Below are positions 10,911-19,486 of a DNA stretch of 60,000 bases, piece by piece; the first letter of the stretch is position 1; each line of letters starts with the position of its first letter. The DNA comes from Strigamia acuminata (taxonomy: Eukaryota; Arthropoda; Chilopoda; Geophilomorpha; Linotaeniidae). The notes under the pieces were generated by a model. The model saw only the letters and a program-made list of their open reading frames with translations. It was not told the DNA's origin and did not search any database. The stretch covers positions 54,943,369-55,003,368 of the forward strand of contig OX442314.1 of NCBI GenBank assembly GCA_949358305.1, written 5' to 3'. The position numbers and the translations under genes are program-made.

Positions 10911-10925
10911 TTAAGGGGAGGGGGA
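10911..10925 (+). other. polypurine tract before the 3' LTR
   Basis: A purine run (aaggggaggggga) directly precedes TG of the LTR at 10926. In LTR retrotransposons this tract primes plus-strand DNA synthesis. It fixes the LTR start. Confidence 0.8.
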
Positions 10926-11695
10926 TGTCACGGGCACGTCTACCCGCCTATTTTTATTTTAGAATAACCCAATCCTATTTCTTATAATATTTTCTTGTTT
11001 CTCTCACTTGTGATGATTCATCTCGCTTACTCATCTTCATTTAATGAATGCGCAATCTAGATGATGCGCATATCATTATTTCTACAATTGAACTCCTATT
11101 TTCACCTTTCCACCCCCCTTCTCTAATTGATCTGACCAGTCACATGACTGAGTTTTCCTCTTTCCAATCATCCTAAGTTTAATCACTTCTTCTTATGCTC
11201 TCTACTGGATAACACCATTCTCCTTTAGTAACATTTAGATTTAGTCCTCTATTATTTGCGCCTTCAACAAGCGCTCCTACATCTAACCCTATTGCGCTAT
11301 TTTCAAAGCCGACATCTTTTATATTATCACTGCCCGATGATATCCCCTTTCCACTCTAGGTTTATATCATCGTGCTTTCATTCTTTTATGCCTACAAACA
11401 CCCGTCGTAAGCAAGGAACTGTCCAATATAAATTATGTTAGTCAAACGCGAGTATTAGGTTTCCTGAGTTTCTGGATGTCCTCATTTGAAGGAAACAACG
11501 TTTAGGGAAATCTACGAACTTTGCCCATTACTATTGCGCGAATTAGTTTTTGCGCGATATTTGTTTAGAATTAATTATACCAACAGAATTAATCGTGACA
11601 CACTCTTAATTTTGATTAAAGTCCTTGGTTTGAAAAGTGTAAATTGTGTAGATGAAATAAAAGGAAACTTTCTCTTGAGTTGTTAAAAAGAACAC
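10926..11695 (+). repeat. 3' LTR of the Gypsy element
   Basis: Starts TGTCACGGGCACG right after the polypurine tract. It contains CAATATAAATTATG near 11428, a possible core promoter, and aaataaaagg near 11655, a possible polyadenylation signal. The end is estimated near a CA around 11695; without the 5' LTR it cannot be fixed. Confidence 0.6.
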
Positions 11696-12000
11696 TGGTG
11701 ATTTTATTCTTAGACTAGAGAAAAGGGGGGAAAAGGGTATGTGGAGCTCTCTGATTGGAGAGCGGAATTAATTGACCTCAATTAGCTGATTCCAAGAAAG
11801 GTCAAGTGGAAGTTTAAGAAGTGAAGTTATAGGGTGAGAAGGTGGGGATTGCAATTAAGTAAATAGGTGAAGTTTAAAGTGGAGATAAATGCAAATAATA
11901 AACACCAGATAAAATACAAAATGACAAAATATCAAAATTGAACTTGAATGAATTAAATGGTAATAAAATGACAAATTGAACAACAATAAAACAATACATG
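11696..12000. other. intergenic, nothing recognised
   Basis: AT-rich sequence between the Gypsy LTR and the duplicated zinc-finger block. I see no gene, repeat or RNA in it. Confidence 0.5.
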
Positions 12001-12279
12001 AGTAAAACCCTCGGTTTTCACACAATGAGGGAAAAACTCGATCTTTAGAAAATCTGACGTACAGAACTGAAGCGGAAGATTAATCGACATCCTCCCCGAA
12101 ACAAACGTGAACTGCAAGAAATTTTGAATTAGGATTAATAGAACCAAATTTGTAAGAAAAACAAATGGGTTGCAATATGATCTTTGAAATTCCGATTCAG
12201 CAGCAACCGTTTTGAATTTAAGAGTTGTGAACAGGACAAACAAAATTTTAATTTGTATGCTTACAAGTTAGTTGTTAGT

Positions 12280-13185
12280 TTAATGTTTTTTCAAGCCATG
12301 TTTTTTCAGTTGCACACTATGAACACAAGAATAAGCACACAAATGGCACTTGAATGGTTTTTCCCCTGTATGAGTTGCAATATGTTTTCTTAAATCTCCA
12401 CTTTGAACACAAGAATAAGCACACAAATGGCACTTGAATGGTTTTTCCCCCGTATGAGTTGCAATATGTCTTTTTAATGCCCCACTTTGAACACAAGAAT
12501 AAGTACACATATGGCACTTGAGTGGTTTTTCCCCCGTATGGGTTGCAATATGTTCTTTTAATGCCCCACCGTGAACACAAGAATAAGCACACAAATGGCA
12601 CTTAAATGGTTTTTCCCCCGTATGAGTTGCAATATGTTTTCTTAAATCTGAACTTTGAGTGCAGGAATAAGCGCACAAATGACACTTGAAGATTTTTTCA
12701 CCCGTATGAGTTAATAAATGTCTTTTTAGATTTCCACTTCGACCACAAGAATAAGCACACAAATGGCACTTGAATGGTTTTTTCCCCGTATGAGTTGCAA
12801 TATGTCTTTTTAATGTCCCACTTTCAGTGCAGGAATAAGCGCACAAATGACACTCGAATGGTTTTTCCCCCGAATGGATTAACAGATGCCTTTTTAAAGT
12901 CTCACTTCTAACACAAGAATAAGCGCACAAATGACATTTGAAGGTCCTTTCCCCCGTATGAGTTAATAAATGTCTTTTTAGATTTCCACTTTCCCTGCAG
13001 GAAAAAGCACAAAAATTACACGTGAAGGGCTTTTCACCGGTGTGTTTAAGCATGTGTCGTTTCAATTGTGAATAATATGAACACGAATAATCACACAGAT
13101 TGCAACACAAATCCGACTCCGCCGCGTCTATTATTGGTGATTGCGAAGATTCACCACGATTTAACAGTAGTTCAATGTCCGCCAT
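12280..13185 (-). CDS. C2H2 zinc-finger protein 1 (10 fingers)
   Basis: An intact intronless 301-aa ORF starts at an ATGGCGG that is also the start of the PABPN1 copy and of the two sister genes. After a short N-terminus (MADIELLLNRGESSQSP...) come ten C2H2 fingers, C-x2-C-x12-H-x3-H, joined by TGEKP-type linkers; the last ends H-x4-H (KKHGLKKH). The unit is 84 bp. The core aromatic is a Tyr two residues after the second zinc Cys (CAYSC), and fingers carry an additional Cys there. Such arrays normally bind DNA in the nucleus; residues at helix positions -1, 2, 3 and 6 differ between fingers, as expected for sequence reading. There is no KRAB, ZAD, SCAN or BTB domain. The target is unknown. 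Confidence 0.93.
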   Translation of the reverse strand: MADIELLLNRGESSQSPIIDAAESDLCCNLCDYSCSYYSQLKRHMLKHTGEKPFTCNFCAFSCRESGNLKRHLLTHTGERTFKCHLCAYSCVRSETLKRHLLIHSGEKPFECHLCAYSCTESGTLKRHIATHTGKKPFKCHLCAYSCGRSGNLKRHLLTHTGEKIFKCHLCAYSCTQSSDLRKHIATHTGEKPFKCHLCAYSCVHGGALKEHIATHTGEKPLKCHMCTYSCVQSGALKRHIATHTGEKPFKCHLCAYSCVQSGDLRKHIATHTGEKPFKCHLCAYSCVHSVQLKKHGLKKH

Positions 13186-13308
13186 TTGAAAGTATAACCG
13201 TGATGTGTGCTGGTTCGGGTTTGCAACGCCTCTATGGAGATTGAAGAGAGAAATTGGTCTTTTTATACCTCAACGCAAATACGTAGTGTATGCGTTTGTC
13301 GTCCAATG
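13186..13308 (-). promoter_or_regulatory. TATA/CCAAT core promoter of zinc-finger gene 1
   Basis: On the gene strand a CCAAT box in reverse (ccaat at 13303-13307 on the plus strand) lies about 40 bp upstream of TATAAAAAG (plus tttttata around 13260-13267). The leader to ATG then shares gaaag and GGTTCGGGTTT words with the genes at 43649, 49074 and 56274. The same arrangement is present at all four genes, so the promoter was copied along with the coding start. Confidence 0.8.
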
Positions 13309-13587
13309 AATGAATGAATTAATCATTCAAAAGTCGTATGGACCCCGCATTAGGCAAATCTGATAATTAGCAAAAAATAAAATTTATGGCAAGACGTAAT
13401 TCGGTTTGTTATAGAAAGTTTGAATAATCGACTTGTGTTTAATGAGAACTCGGACAGGACGTTATATGGGCGACGAGGATGCTGTTCAGTGCATGAACGG
13501 GTATTTCTTCGTGAGTGTTCTTTGTGTTGGACGTTTTGCTGTTGGATTTGGCGATTGTTTTCATAGTGCTAGGCGTGGCTGCTAAAA

Positions 13588-13960
13588 ATGGCGGTGCCCA
13601 AAGTCAAGGTGGAGTCATTGGCCAGTGCGAACTTTTCCGTGGCAGCAGTGCCAACAAATTTTGCGCAGACGACGGGAGTTGCACCGTTCGACATTGCACG
13701 GGGAGAGCCCGCTACCCAGGGTCCACGTTGGACGAAGTGGGTTGGAAGGTTGGAGGTTTTCTTGACTGCCGCCGGAATTGTGAACGATGTTAGGAAGAGG
13801 GCATTAAGCAGGCGAAGCGGTCTACGACATTTACACGACACGTTACCCGCGACTGGAACGAATTACGCGACTGCCAAAACGGAATTAACAGCGTATTTTG
13901 CCCCTAAGAAGAATGTGTGTGACATGCAACGCTCAATTGCAAAAAACTACAGAGTAGGCC
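13588..13960 (+). pseudogene. Gypsy gag remnant fused to a Harbinger HTH fragment
   Basis: The translated piece contains WTKWVGRLEVFLTAAGI, then DTLPATGTNYATAKTEL and YFAPKKNV, the capsid-region signature of a common Gypsy gag family. After KKNV it changes to SIAKNYRVGQSTVT, which fits the helix-turn-helix of PIF/Harbinger transposases. The frame stays open to 14052 but runs into unrelated sequence. It is divergent from the zinc-finger gene, about 400 bp from its ATG. An upstream gcgacgaggatgc motif resembles Gypsy leader sequence. Confidence 0.75.
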
Positions 13961-14140
13961 AAAGCACTGTCACCAATTGTCACCAAATTGGCGACTCTCT
14001 AAATTGGCGACGGCCAAATCGGAGATTGCATGGCGATCGCCGAACCCATTAAATGGGAACCGCGTTCCCAAATTGGCCAGCTACCAAATTGGCGATGAAT
14101 GAAATTGTCGATGGGTCAAATTGGCGATTGCGAAAAAACG
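13960..14140 (+). repeat. degenerate aaattggcga repeat
   Basis: The word AAATTGGCGA or variants occurs about eight times, spaced irregularly, with a possible gcgatcgc palindrome at 14033-14040. It looks like the subrepeat-rich end of a DNA transposon, but I find no terminal inverted repeat partner. Confidence 0.5.
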
Positions 14141-14511
14141 CGAAAAAACGTGAGAAAACACGAGAATTTCACACGAGAATCTCGTGTCTTCTCTCGTTCT
14201 CTAATAACATTCTAAAAATGTTTTTAATCACATGTTTTTTATTTCCAGAAAACCAGAGCTTGTAGAACAAAGTTTTTATCATTTTTATCATTTATTTTGT
14301 AAATTAGTAATAAACTAATAAATAACTTCACTTTAGCCTAGCGCATTTACTCGGTGATTCACTGCAGCACATTAACGCCATTTTTTTTTCGGTTTTTCAT
14401 GTTTTTCAACTGGTTTTCACCCGTTTTAATCATTCCTTTAAATGATTTCTTAAGGTTTTTTTCATTTTTAAACCGTTTTTTTTTATGGTTTTTAATGTTC
14501 TTTCCCCAGTT
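14141..14511. other. AT-rich intergenic DNA
   Basis: T-rich sequence with runs of tttttt and no gene. It separates the gag remnant from the transposase relics. Confidence 0.5.
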
Positions 14512-15050
14512 TTTATCGTCAAGTATCCAGATGTTGCAGTGGAATGCCCTTTCAAAACCTACAAGTCGACATTGAGCCGACTTTGTCGCAGAGAAGTGCC
14601 AAAACTTGACAACCTAAATTCTTTTTATAATTTTTTTGAAACACAGAAACATGAAATTGCAGAGGAGGATCGCCTTTCGTATATTTACGATGCCACTCTG
14701 ATCGGTACGGACGGGGTCGGTGACAATCTTTTTCATAAACCGAGCCCTTTGTGTCCAATTACAAACCAAAAGTAAGGAGTATCACAGGGATGCTACTTTC
14801 AAGGTTGTCCCCAAATTTCCTGATGACGGAAACGGTTCGTTCTACCAGTTTCTTAGTGTTCAGACGATGGTGAGAGAAAAATTAATCCCATTCTGTTTCT
14901 GTCTGATGAAAAACAAAACGCGGTACGCTCATTGTTTGGCCACTTGGCACTCATAAAGGATGAAATTGCGATTGGTAGCACGTTCATGACAGACTTTGAG
15001 CCCGCTATGTACACAGCGCTGGATTTCGCCCCTTCTCTTCGTGTAATGTG
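14512..15050 (+). pseudogene. MULE-type transposase fragment
   Basis: Frames read YDATLIGTDGVGDNLF, then DATFKVVPKFPDDGN, FYQFLSVQTMV, LIPFCFCLMKNKTR and finally TFMTDFEPAM-like sequence. The order DxTFK.VP, Q-x-hydrophobic, LMxNK, DFE fits the catalytic core of MULE transposases, with D, D and E candidates present. The reading is split over at least two frames near 14720-14770 and after 14930, and lacks both ends. It is a dead relic. Confidence 0.6.
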
Positions 15051-15057
15051 ACATTAC

Positions 15058-15669
15058 AGCCATTACAGCCAAAAATTTAGCACTACTTTGAAAGAATACT
15101 ATTATAAAAAGAGTGATACGTACGAATTGTTGTGTAAAGCAACAATTTTAGACCCGAGGTTTCGATTGACATTCTTTGATGGCGAAGAAAGCAATATTGT
15201 TGATGCAATCGTGGATGAGGCCGTCATTCATTTGCAAAACAAAACGGAAGTTACGGAACGATTAACAACCCCGATATCGAGTGTGGATGGACCCAGCGGA
15301 ATAAAACGACCGAAATTAAGTGGTTTGGCCGCTATTTTGAAAACCCGAAACCAGCAAGCTGTTAGAGAACTGTCACATCGTGATATTATTTTAAAAGAAT
15401 TTGACTGCTTTAAAAAATCAACACCAACGCCAATTGAACAGGATCCCTTATTATGGTGGAAAATACACATTACGGATTTTCCTAACTTGGCTTACTTGGC
15501 CCGAAAGTATTTATGCCTTCAAGCCACCAGCGTCCCCAGTGAGAGGGTATTCAGTTGTGGGGGGAGAGTTATCACAGATGCTTGCGCACGTTTAACTCCT
15601 GAGCACGCTGAGGAGCAGATTTTTCTAGAAATGAACAAACACTTACTGCTTCCAAAGCAGAAGCAGTAA
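15058..15669 (+). pseudogene. hAT transposase C-terminal fragment (ZBED-like)
   Basis: An open frame from about 15088 carries ILDPRFR near the start and, at the end, DPLLWWKIH..FPNLAYLARKYLCLQATSVPSERVFS followed by RLTPEHAEEQIFLEMNK. This is the hAT dimerisation domain, with the family's SVPSERVFS motif intact. The N-terminal BED finger and the first catalytic region are absent; the upstream sequence belongs to a MULE relic, so this is a truncated copy. Its last codons form one arm of a perfect hairpin. Confidence 0.85.
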
Positions 15670-15682
15670 GTGTTTGTTCATT
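15630..15682. repeat. perfect 23-bp stem-loop at the end of the hAT fragment
   Basis: Bases 15630-15652 and 15660-15682 are exact reverse complements with a 7-base loop (CAAAGCA). The left arm encodes the end of the transposase, the right arm covers its stop and 3' flank. Confidence 0.9.
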
Positions 15683-15842
15683 CCTTTCCTTTTCATTTGC
15701 TAAATTTTCTTTTCTTTTCACATTTTTAATTTCAATTTGGTTTTAAATAAACTTTTTTTTATAAATTACAAAATAATTACTTTTGCCATGCCGGCATTAA
15801 GGCATTCAGTAAATAAATTCTATCAAATGGTGAAAATTGGGA

Positions 15843-15965
15843 TATCTTGCAATATTGCGAATTATTGCGAATTATTGCGATTATATCGCGATTATATCGC
15901 AAATGCAATATATCGCAAAAAAATCGCAACAAACCAATATCGCAATCGCATTCGCGAGAAAAAAT
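15843..15965. repeat. attgcga/tatatcgc repeat patch
   Basis: Short words ATTGCGA, ATATCGC and TCGCAA alternate over about 120 bases (for example attgcgaattattgcga, then ttatatcgcgattatatcgc). It is a low-complexity, partly palindromic patch. Confidence 0.75.
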
Positions 15966-17012
15966 AATCGCACAAGCCTAATAGGAAACTACATACAGCC
16001 TACAAGATTGCAACAGGAAAAAGACACGATGTTTGTGATTTGGAAGTTCCAAAAATTTAGAAATTATTTCAGGGTTCCGAAAACTTCCAACAAAGTGTGA
16101 CTGCAGAAATCTTGAGGTGGGAAGAAAAGCAAGCAACTCCATGTGAAGAAGTATAATGTATTTTGGGTAAGTCTTATAATTAATTGTAAGTAACACAAAA
16201 GCATGAAGTTTATGATTGATAAATGTGAAAAAGCAACTTCTAATTTTTGAAAGATACATTGTGCTTTTTCAATAGAAAAACCTACCGAAGAGGGCTGATC
16301 CCCCCAATGTAAATGCACAAAAGGAGGCGCCTTCATCAACATCCGTAACTACATGATTCCCACAAAATATAATGTAAGATGTCAAATCAATAGTTGTTAT
16401 AGCATTTTGTGGATGCATAGCTGGTTTCATGTGACTTAGCAAGCATGTTGGCAGTTTATTGTTTTAAGTCAACAAAATAATTGATTTACGCATGACATGG
16501 AACATTCCAACTCACAATGTAAAAGAAATACCAACATATTATGGTCGTCATTAGGTAAAAAATTTTGGAGCGGGCAAAGTTAAAAAAAATTGTCTCATTA
16601 ATAACATTACAAAACGACTAGCCTACAGTTCACTACCTCCAAACCAAAATCAAATAAGTGAAGTAAGACTAAAAAAGTTTTTGAGGATCTAGATTTAAAG
16701 AAATGGCCTGTGAAAGTAAAGTGGCCATCAGCACCCAAGGGAGTAAAAAATATATACCTGCATTATCAGGTACGTACCAGTAAATCATGAATTTCAAATA
16801 ATGTAGTCCTCATTAAAAAAAAAAATCTAGATAACAAAGTTGAACTGAATTACATTTCCAAAAAGATAGTGAATGGTGATCCACAAGTTGAAGAGATATC
16901 ACCATCTTTAAAACATTCACGCTAAAAAAGAAAGATATAGCTCAGCCAGCAATAATTCATGTGCCAAACTATCAAGATGGCAGCATCCCTGCACACCCTG
17001 AACAAAATGAAC
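15966..17012. other. AT-rich DNA with one exon-like stretch
   Basis: Mostly noncoding. At about 16664-16769 one frame reads KVFEDLDLKKWPVKVKW and onward to LHYQ, directly followed by gtacgt, a good splice donor. This could be an exon of a degraded gene; I do not recognise it and see no partner exon. The rest shows nothing I can name. Confidence 0.3.
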
Positions 17013-17095
17013 TGATTGGTCAATTTGCCAACGATTTAGTATTTTTAGTATTAAATACGAATACATCACTAAAACGTTGGCAAATTAACCAATCA
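17013..17095. repeat. 83-nt stem-loop with 28-nt arms
   Basis: Arms 17013-17040 and 17068-17095 are reverse complements except for two or three positions, with a 27-base AT-rich loop. Size and shape fit a microRNA precursor or a very short foldback element. Confidence 0.75.
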
Positions 17096-17433
17096 TGTAA
17101 TTCCATTTCAACAAGATCTTCTACGAAGTCCGAGCTACAACAACAAATGTAAATACAATGCAGCCATTTGTGATTGTTCACTTTGATGAGGACAATACAA
17201 CGGAAGCATTGCCGCCATCGTCCTAGTTGGATGGACTTACTGGCCCACCACAATCAGCCAGAAAGCTCGCAATAAACTGTTAAAGAAGTGTGGGATTGCA
17301 GATAAAAGTTGGACAAAATACAAATTAAAATTTTTTTTGCATATCCAAGTATGTTTTAAAAATATTATATTAATTACTTATAAAAAACTTGTGGTTTAAT
17401 CGGCATAAACCACAATTGATTCAAACTTCAAAA

Positions 17434-17979
17434 ATGGCTGACACCAACTACAGCATTGAAGCCGATAAAGAAGAAACCCTCTTTTTGAATGAGTGGAGTA
17501 ATGCCCCCACGGCTTGGGGAGACGAGGTAGAAAAAGCTTTCCTGTCAGATGGCGCCGCTGCCAAGATCGAAAAGCAGCTCACCACAAAATTATCAGTTAG
17601 TCTGCGCTCTACCCTGAGCAGACAATTCCCAATTCCTTCATGCCAGGTTACTTTCTTGCGACCTGCTAAACTTGATGCAGATATCGAAAGTTACATTAAG
17701 ATTAGATCCACCACCTTCTGCTTTCCACGCGAGAAACTGTTTAAAGAACTGACCGTTATAGCAATGAAGACTGCAGCAGTCACAGCTTCTGTCTTCGACC
17801 GAGAGTTTAATAACCGCCCTTTGAATCGCATGGAATCCCTGACTGCAATGCAGGCTATATTTTTTCAGATTCAATCAACCGTTAATATACTTAACGACGA
17901 AAGAAGACATAATGATGTATACCCTGATGTCGCACTTGGTTGTGACAGACCTTACGTCATAAAGTTTTTGGATTTTTAG
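17434..17979 (+). CDS. hypothetical protein, 181 aa
   Basis: The frame is open from 17389, but the ATG at 17434 (caaaaATGGCTGAC) is the better start because the one upstream sits in AT-rich noncoding-like sequence. The product begins MADTNYSIEADKEET, is mostly helical by composition and has no domain I recognise. The end is suspicious: the stop TAG lies in tttttggatttttag, which resembles a 3' splice site, and the sequence from there for about 95 bp recurs at 31782. The ORF may therefore be an exon reading into an intron. It is uninterrupted over 546 bases, which is unlikely by chance in this AT-rich context. Confidence 0.5.
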   Translation: MADTNYSIEADKEETLFLNEWSNAPTAWGDEVEKAFLSDGAAAKIEKQLTTKLSVSLRSTLSRQFPIPSCQVTFLRPAKLDADIESYIKIRSTTFCFPREKLFKELTVIAMKTAAVTASVFDREFNNRPLNRMESLTAMQAIFFQIQSTVNILNDERRHNDVYPDVALGCDRPYVIKFLDF

Positions 17980-18058
17980 TCCATTCTGCAAGACTAAGGT
18001 GTTCTAAACGCCTTGTAGAGTTTCAGGATAGATATCCAAATATAATCAATACTTATTG
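17965..18058 (+). repeat. 95-bp segment shared with 31782-31876, copy 1
   Basis: From tttttggatttttag through cttgtagagtttcaggatagatat to atcaatactta the two sites differ at only a few positions. Flanks on both sides are unrelated. The segment starts with a splice-acceptor-like tract and can encode ARLRCSKRLVEFQDRYPN, so it may be a duplicated exon. Confidence 0.8.
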
Positions 18059-18148
18059 AAGGGAACAATTCTCAAAAAGTACAAAATACTTCTTGAAAAC
18101 TAAAACATGAAAACTAAATATATTTGTTAATTTCAATTTTTTTATAGG

Positions 18149-18608
18149 CATTACAGCCATGTGTGAACAACTTCAACAAGAAAATTCAATTTTGAAGGAC
18201 CAAAATGAAAATTTAAAAAGTAACAATATTATTTATTTCATTTTATTTACTGGTTTCTCGATATCATCACATTTTATCAGAAAAATAACGACTTGCCATG
18301 AAGCAGACGCAAAATGTAATACCAAAAGATGAGGTAATTAAATTTCTTTCATAATATTTGCAGTTACAATTAATGAATATTATTTTATTAGACAACTAAT
18401 ATAGTGAGTGGAGTGCTGATAAACACTCATGACTTAAATATGTGCAGGTATTCAAGACATAAGCCTGCCACATACGCTAGAATTTTAGTGCAAGAAATTT
18501 TTCATAATATGGATTTAAAGTTACATGTATTGACTGACAACAAATGTAATGGGAACAAGCACATAGAACCCCCAAAACTGCCTGCATTGGACCAGATAAA
18601 AGAAATAA
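18149..18608 (+). pseudogene. possible BEN-domain gene remnant, interrupted by an LTR element
   Basis: Exon-like pieces lie between splice signals. One after ttttttatag (18149-18219) encodes a coiled coil ending QQENSILKDQNENLK before gtaaca. A second short piece runs to gatgag/gtaatt (about 18332). A third, after ttttattag at 18392, encodes VSGVLINTHDLNMCRYSRHK, then ARILVQEIFHNMDLKLHVL. A coiled coil followed by a helical R..S...AR.L..E.F....L pattern fits BEN-domain proteins, chromatin-associated DNA binders. The middle exon carries an in-frame stop relative to the first, and the LTR element inserted at 18609 cuts the last exon. The BEN assignment is tentative. Confidence 0.4.
18605..18608. 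repeat. target-site duplication ATAA, left
   Basis: ATAA directly precedes the left LTR; the same four bases follow the right LTR at 23419-23422. This proves an integrase-mediated insertion with intact ends. Confidence 0.9.
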
Positions 18609-18861
18609 TGTAAACTATCAACAACAACTTGACAGCTGACTAGAGAATAACATAACACGACACAGCTAGTTCAATTCAAAAGTGATTTTATTACAAACAA
18701 TTCCTCTTTAAATATCTCAGTGGTCAACCCTGATTGGCTGACCACAAAGGATAGCCTCTAATTGGCTGTCTTCCCCAAAAACGTCTATCGGACATATTCG
18801 TGTATGTCCTGCCCGCCCCCTGGCGATCGTTATCGCCTCGTCAAAATCGAAAAACTCCACA
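18609..18861 (-). repeat. 3' LTR of the gag-only element
   Basis: 253 bp, identical by eye to 23166-23418. On the element strand it has ATATTTAAAG as a TATA-like box and aataaaatc as a polyadenylation signal. It contains the words GATCGCCAGGGGGCGGG and CGGACATA-like sequence also found in the related LTR at 59576. Confidence 0.92.
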
Positions 18862-19416
18862 CTCGGTCATCCGACTACATGTCGGCGTCCTCGCCGACGC
18901 TTTGTCATTTCGTCTGCTCCCAACATCGTGTCGTCCTCGTAATGTTCCCCGATATAAACTGCTAAGCTTTCCCACCTTGCTCTGCATCGCGATCGCCCTC
19001 CAATTTCGATTCGTTCTTCTTCGCGCGCCCCTCAATTCATGACTCGACTTGTTTCCAACTCGTTGTCTGCGCTTTTTCTCATCCTCGTGGTCCGTTTTTC
19101 GATCTAAATACACGCATATTTCATCCGTCTTTGCATTTGGATTTGAGCTAAATGCTTCGGCATTTGTCCCGTCTTCTTCGGCTCGAAAATCGCGTCCATC
19201 TCTGTCGCTCTCGAACGTCTCGTGTCGCGCTTCTCTGCCCGGCAGAAGCTCGTCCAACGCGTCGTTCTTGTCAAATTCTTTCGGTCTGTTGTCAACTCCA
19301 ACTCCGTCCTCGTCGAGTCCATCCAACCCCGTGACAAATTCGTCTTGCGTTTCGGTTGTCTCCTTTCGAATTATCTCGTCTTCGTCATCCAATTCACCTC
19401 TAACTTCGTCGTTCAT
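18862..19416 (-). CDS. acidic ORF at the 3' end of the gag-only element
   Basis: A frame from an ATG at 19416 (MNDEVRGELDDEDEI...) runs into the LTR and stops at 18841 within it. The first 130 residues are very acidic, then the composition turns basic (EKKRRQRVGN). It has no recognised domain. It may be the separated C-terminal part of gag, since the gag frame upstream of the hairpin island is also acidic. No purine tract is visible between it and the LTR. Confidence 0.45.
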
Positions 19417-19486
19417 CTTGTGACGATTCTACTTTTGGGCTGATTTATTAGTCCAATTGAGATAGATAATTCGGTTTATACAAGAC

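Larger units (their letters stand above)
9085..10925 (+). other. long noncoding 3' region of the Gypsy element
   Basis: 1.84 kb between the second ORF and the 3' LTR without a convincing gene. It holds three dispersed copies of a 45-bp repeat (9258-9554), several TTGCGCAA-like words (for example near 9180, 9655 and 10190) and otherwise AT-rich sequence. This is long for a Gypsy 3' untranslated region and may carry packaging or export signals. Confidence 0.6.
1..11695 (+). mobile_element. Ty3/Gypsy LTR element, 5' part outside the window
   Basis: The window opens inside a plus-strand Gypsy element. In order it holds the end of gag-pol with protease, RT, RNase H and integrase (to 5563), a spacer with a poly(A) run, a second 928-aa ORF (6298-9084), a 1.8-kb noncoding stretch, a purine tract ending at 10925 and an LTR starting TGTCACGGGC at 10926. 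The order RT-RNase H-integrase and the DD35E spacing are Gypsy features. The 5' LTR, primer site and gag lie outside, so target duplications and LTR identity cannot be assessed. The right end is approximate because the LTR end is not unambiguous. Both ORFs are long and uninterrupted, suggesting a young copy. The word TGCGCA recurs through the whole element, coding and noncoding. Confidence 0.85.
12002..13965. repeat. composite duplicated block, copy 1 (zinc-finger gene, promoter, gag/Harbinger remnant)
   Basis: The 3' flank (12002-12290), the finger gene, its promoter, a spacer with aatgaatgaat and cagacgtaattcgg-like words, and a plus-strand gag remnant recur in the same order at 47817-49810 and, partly deleted, at 55345-56872. 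All three end near a Harbinger HTH segment reading AKNYRVG in copy 1. The copies were therefore made by duplicating a block already containing the gene and the transposon remnants. Confidence 0.85.

Noticed and set aside
12300-13100. Regularly spaced repeats of about 84 bp that look like a CRISPR array
   Set aside because: They are in-frame C2H2 fingers with conserved Cys, His and TGEKP linkers; the period is one finger.
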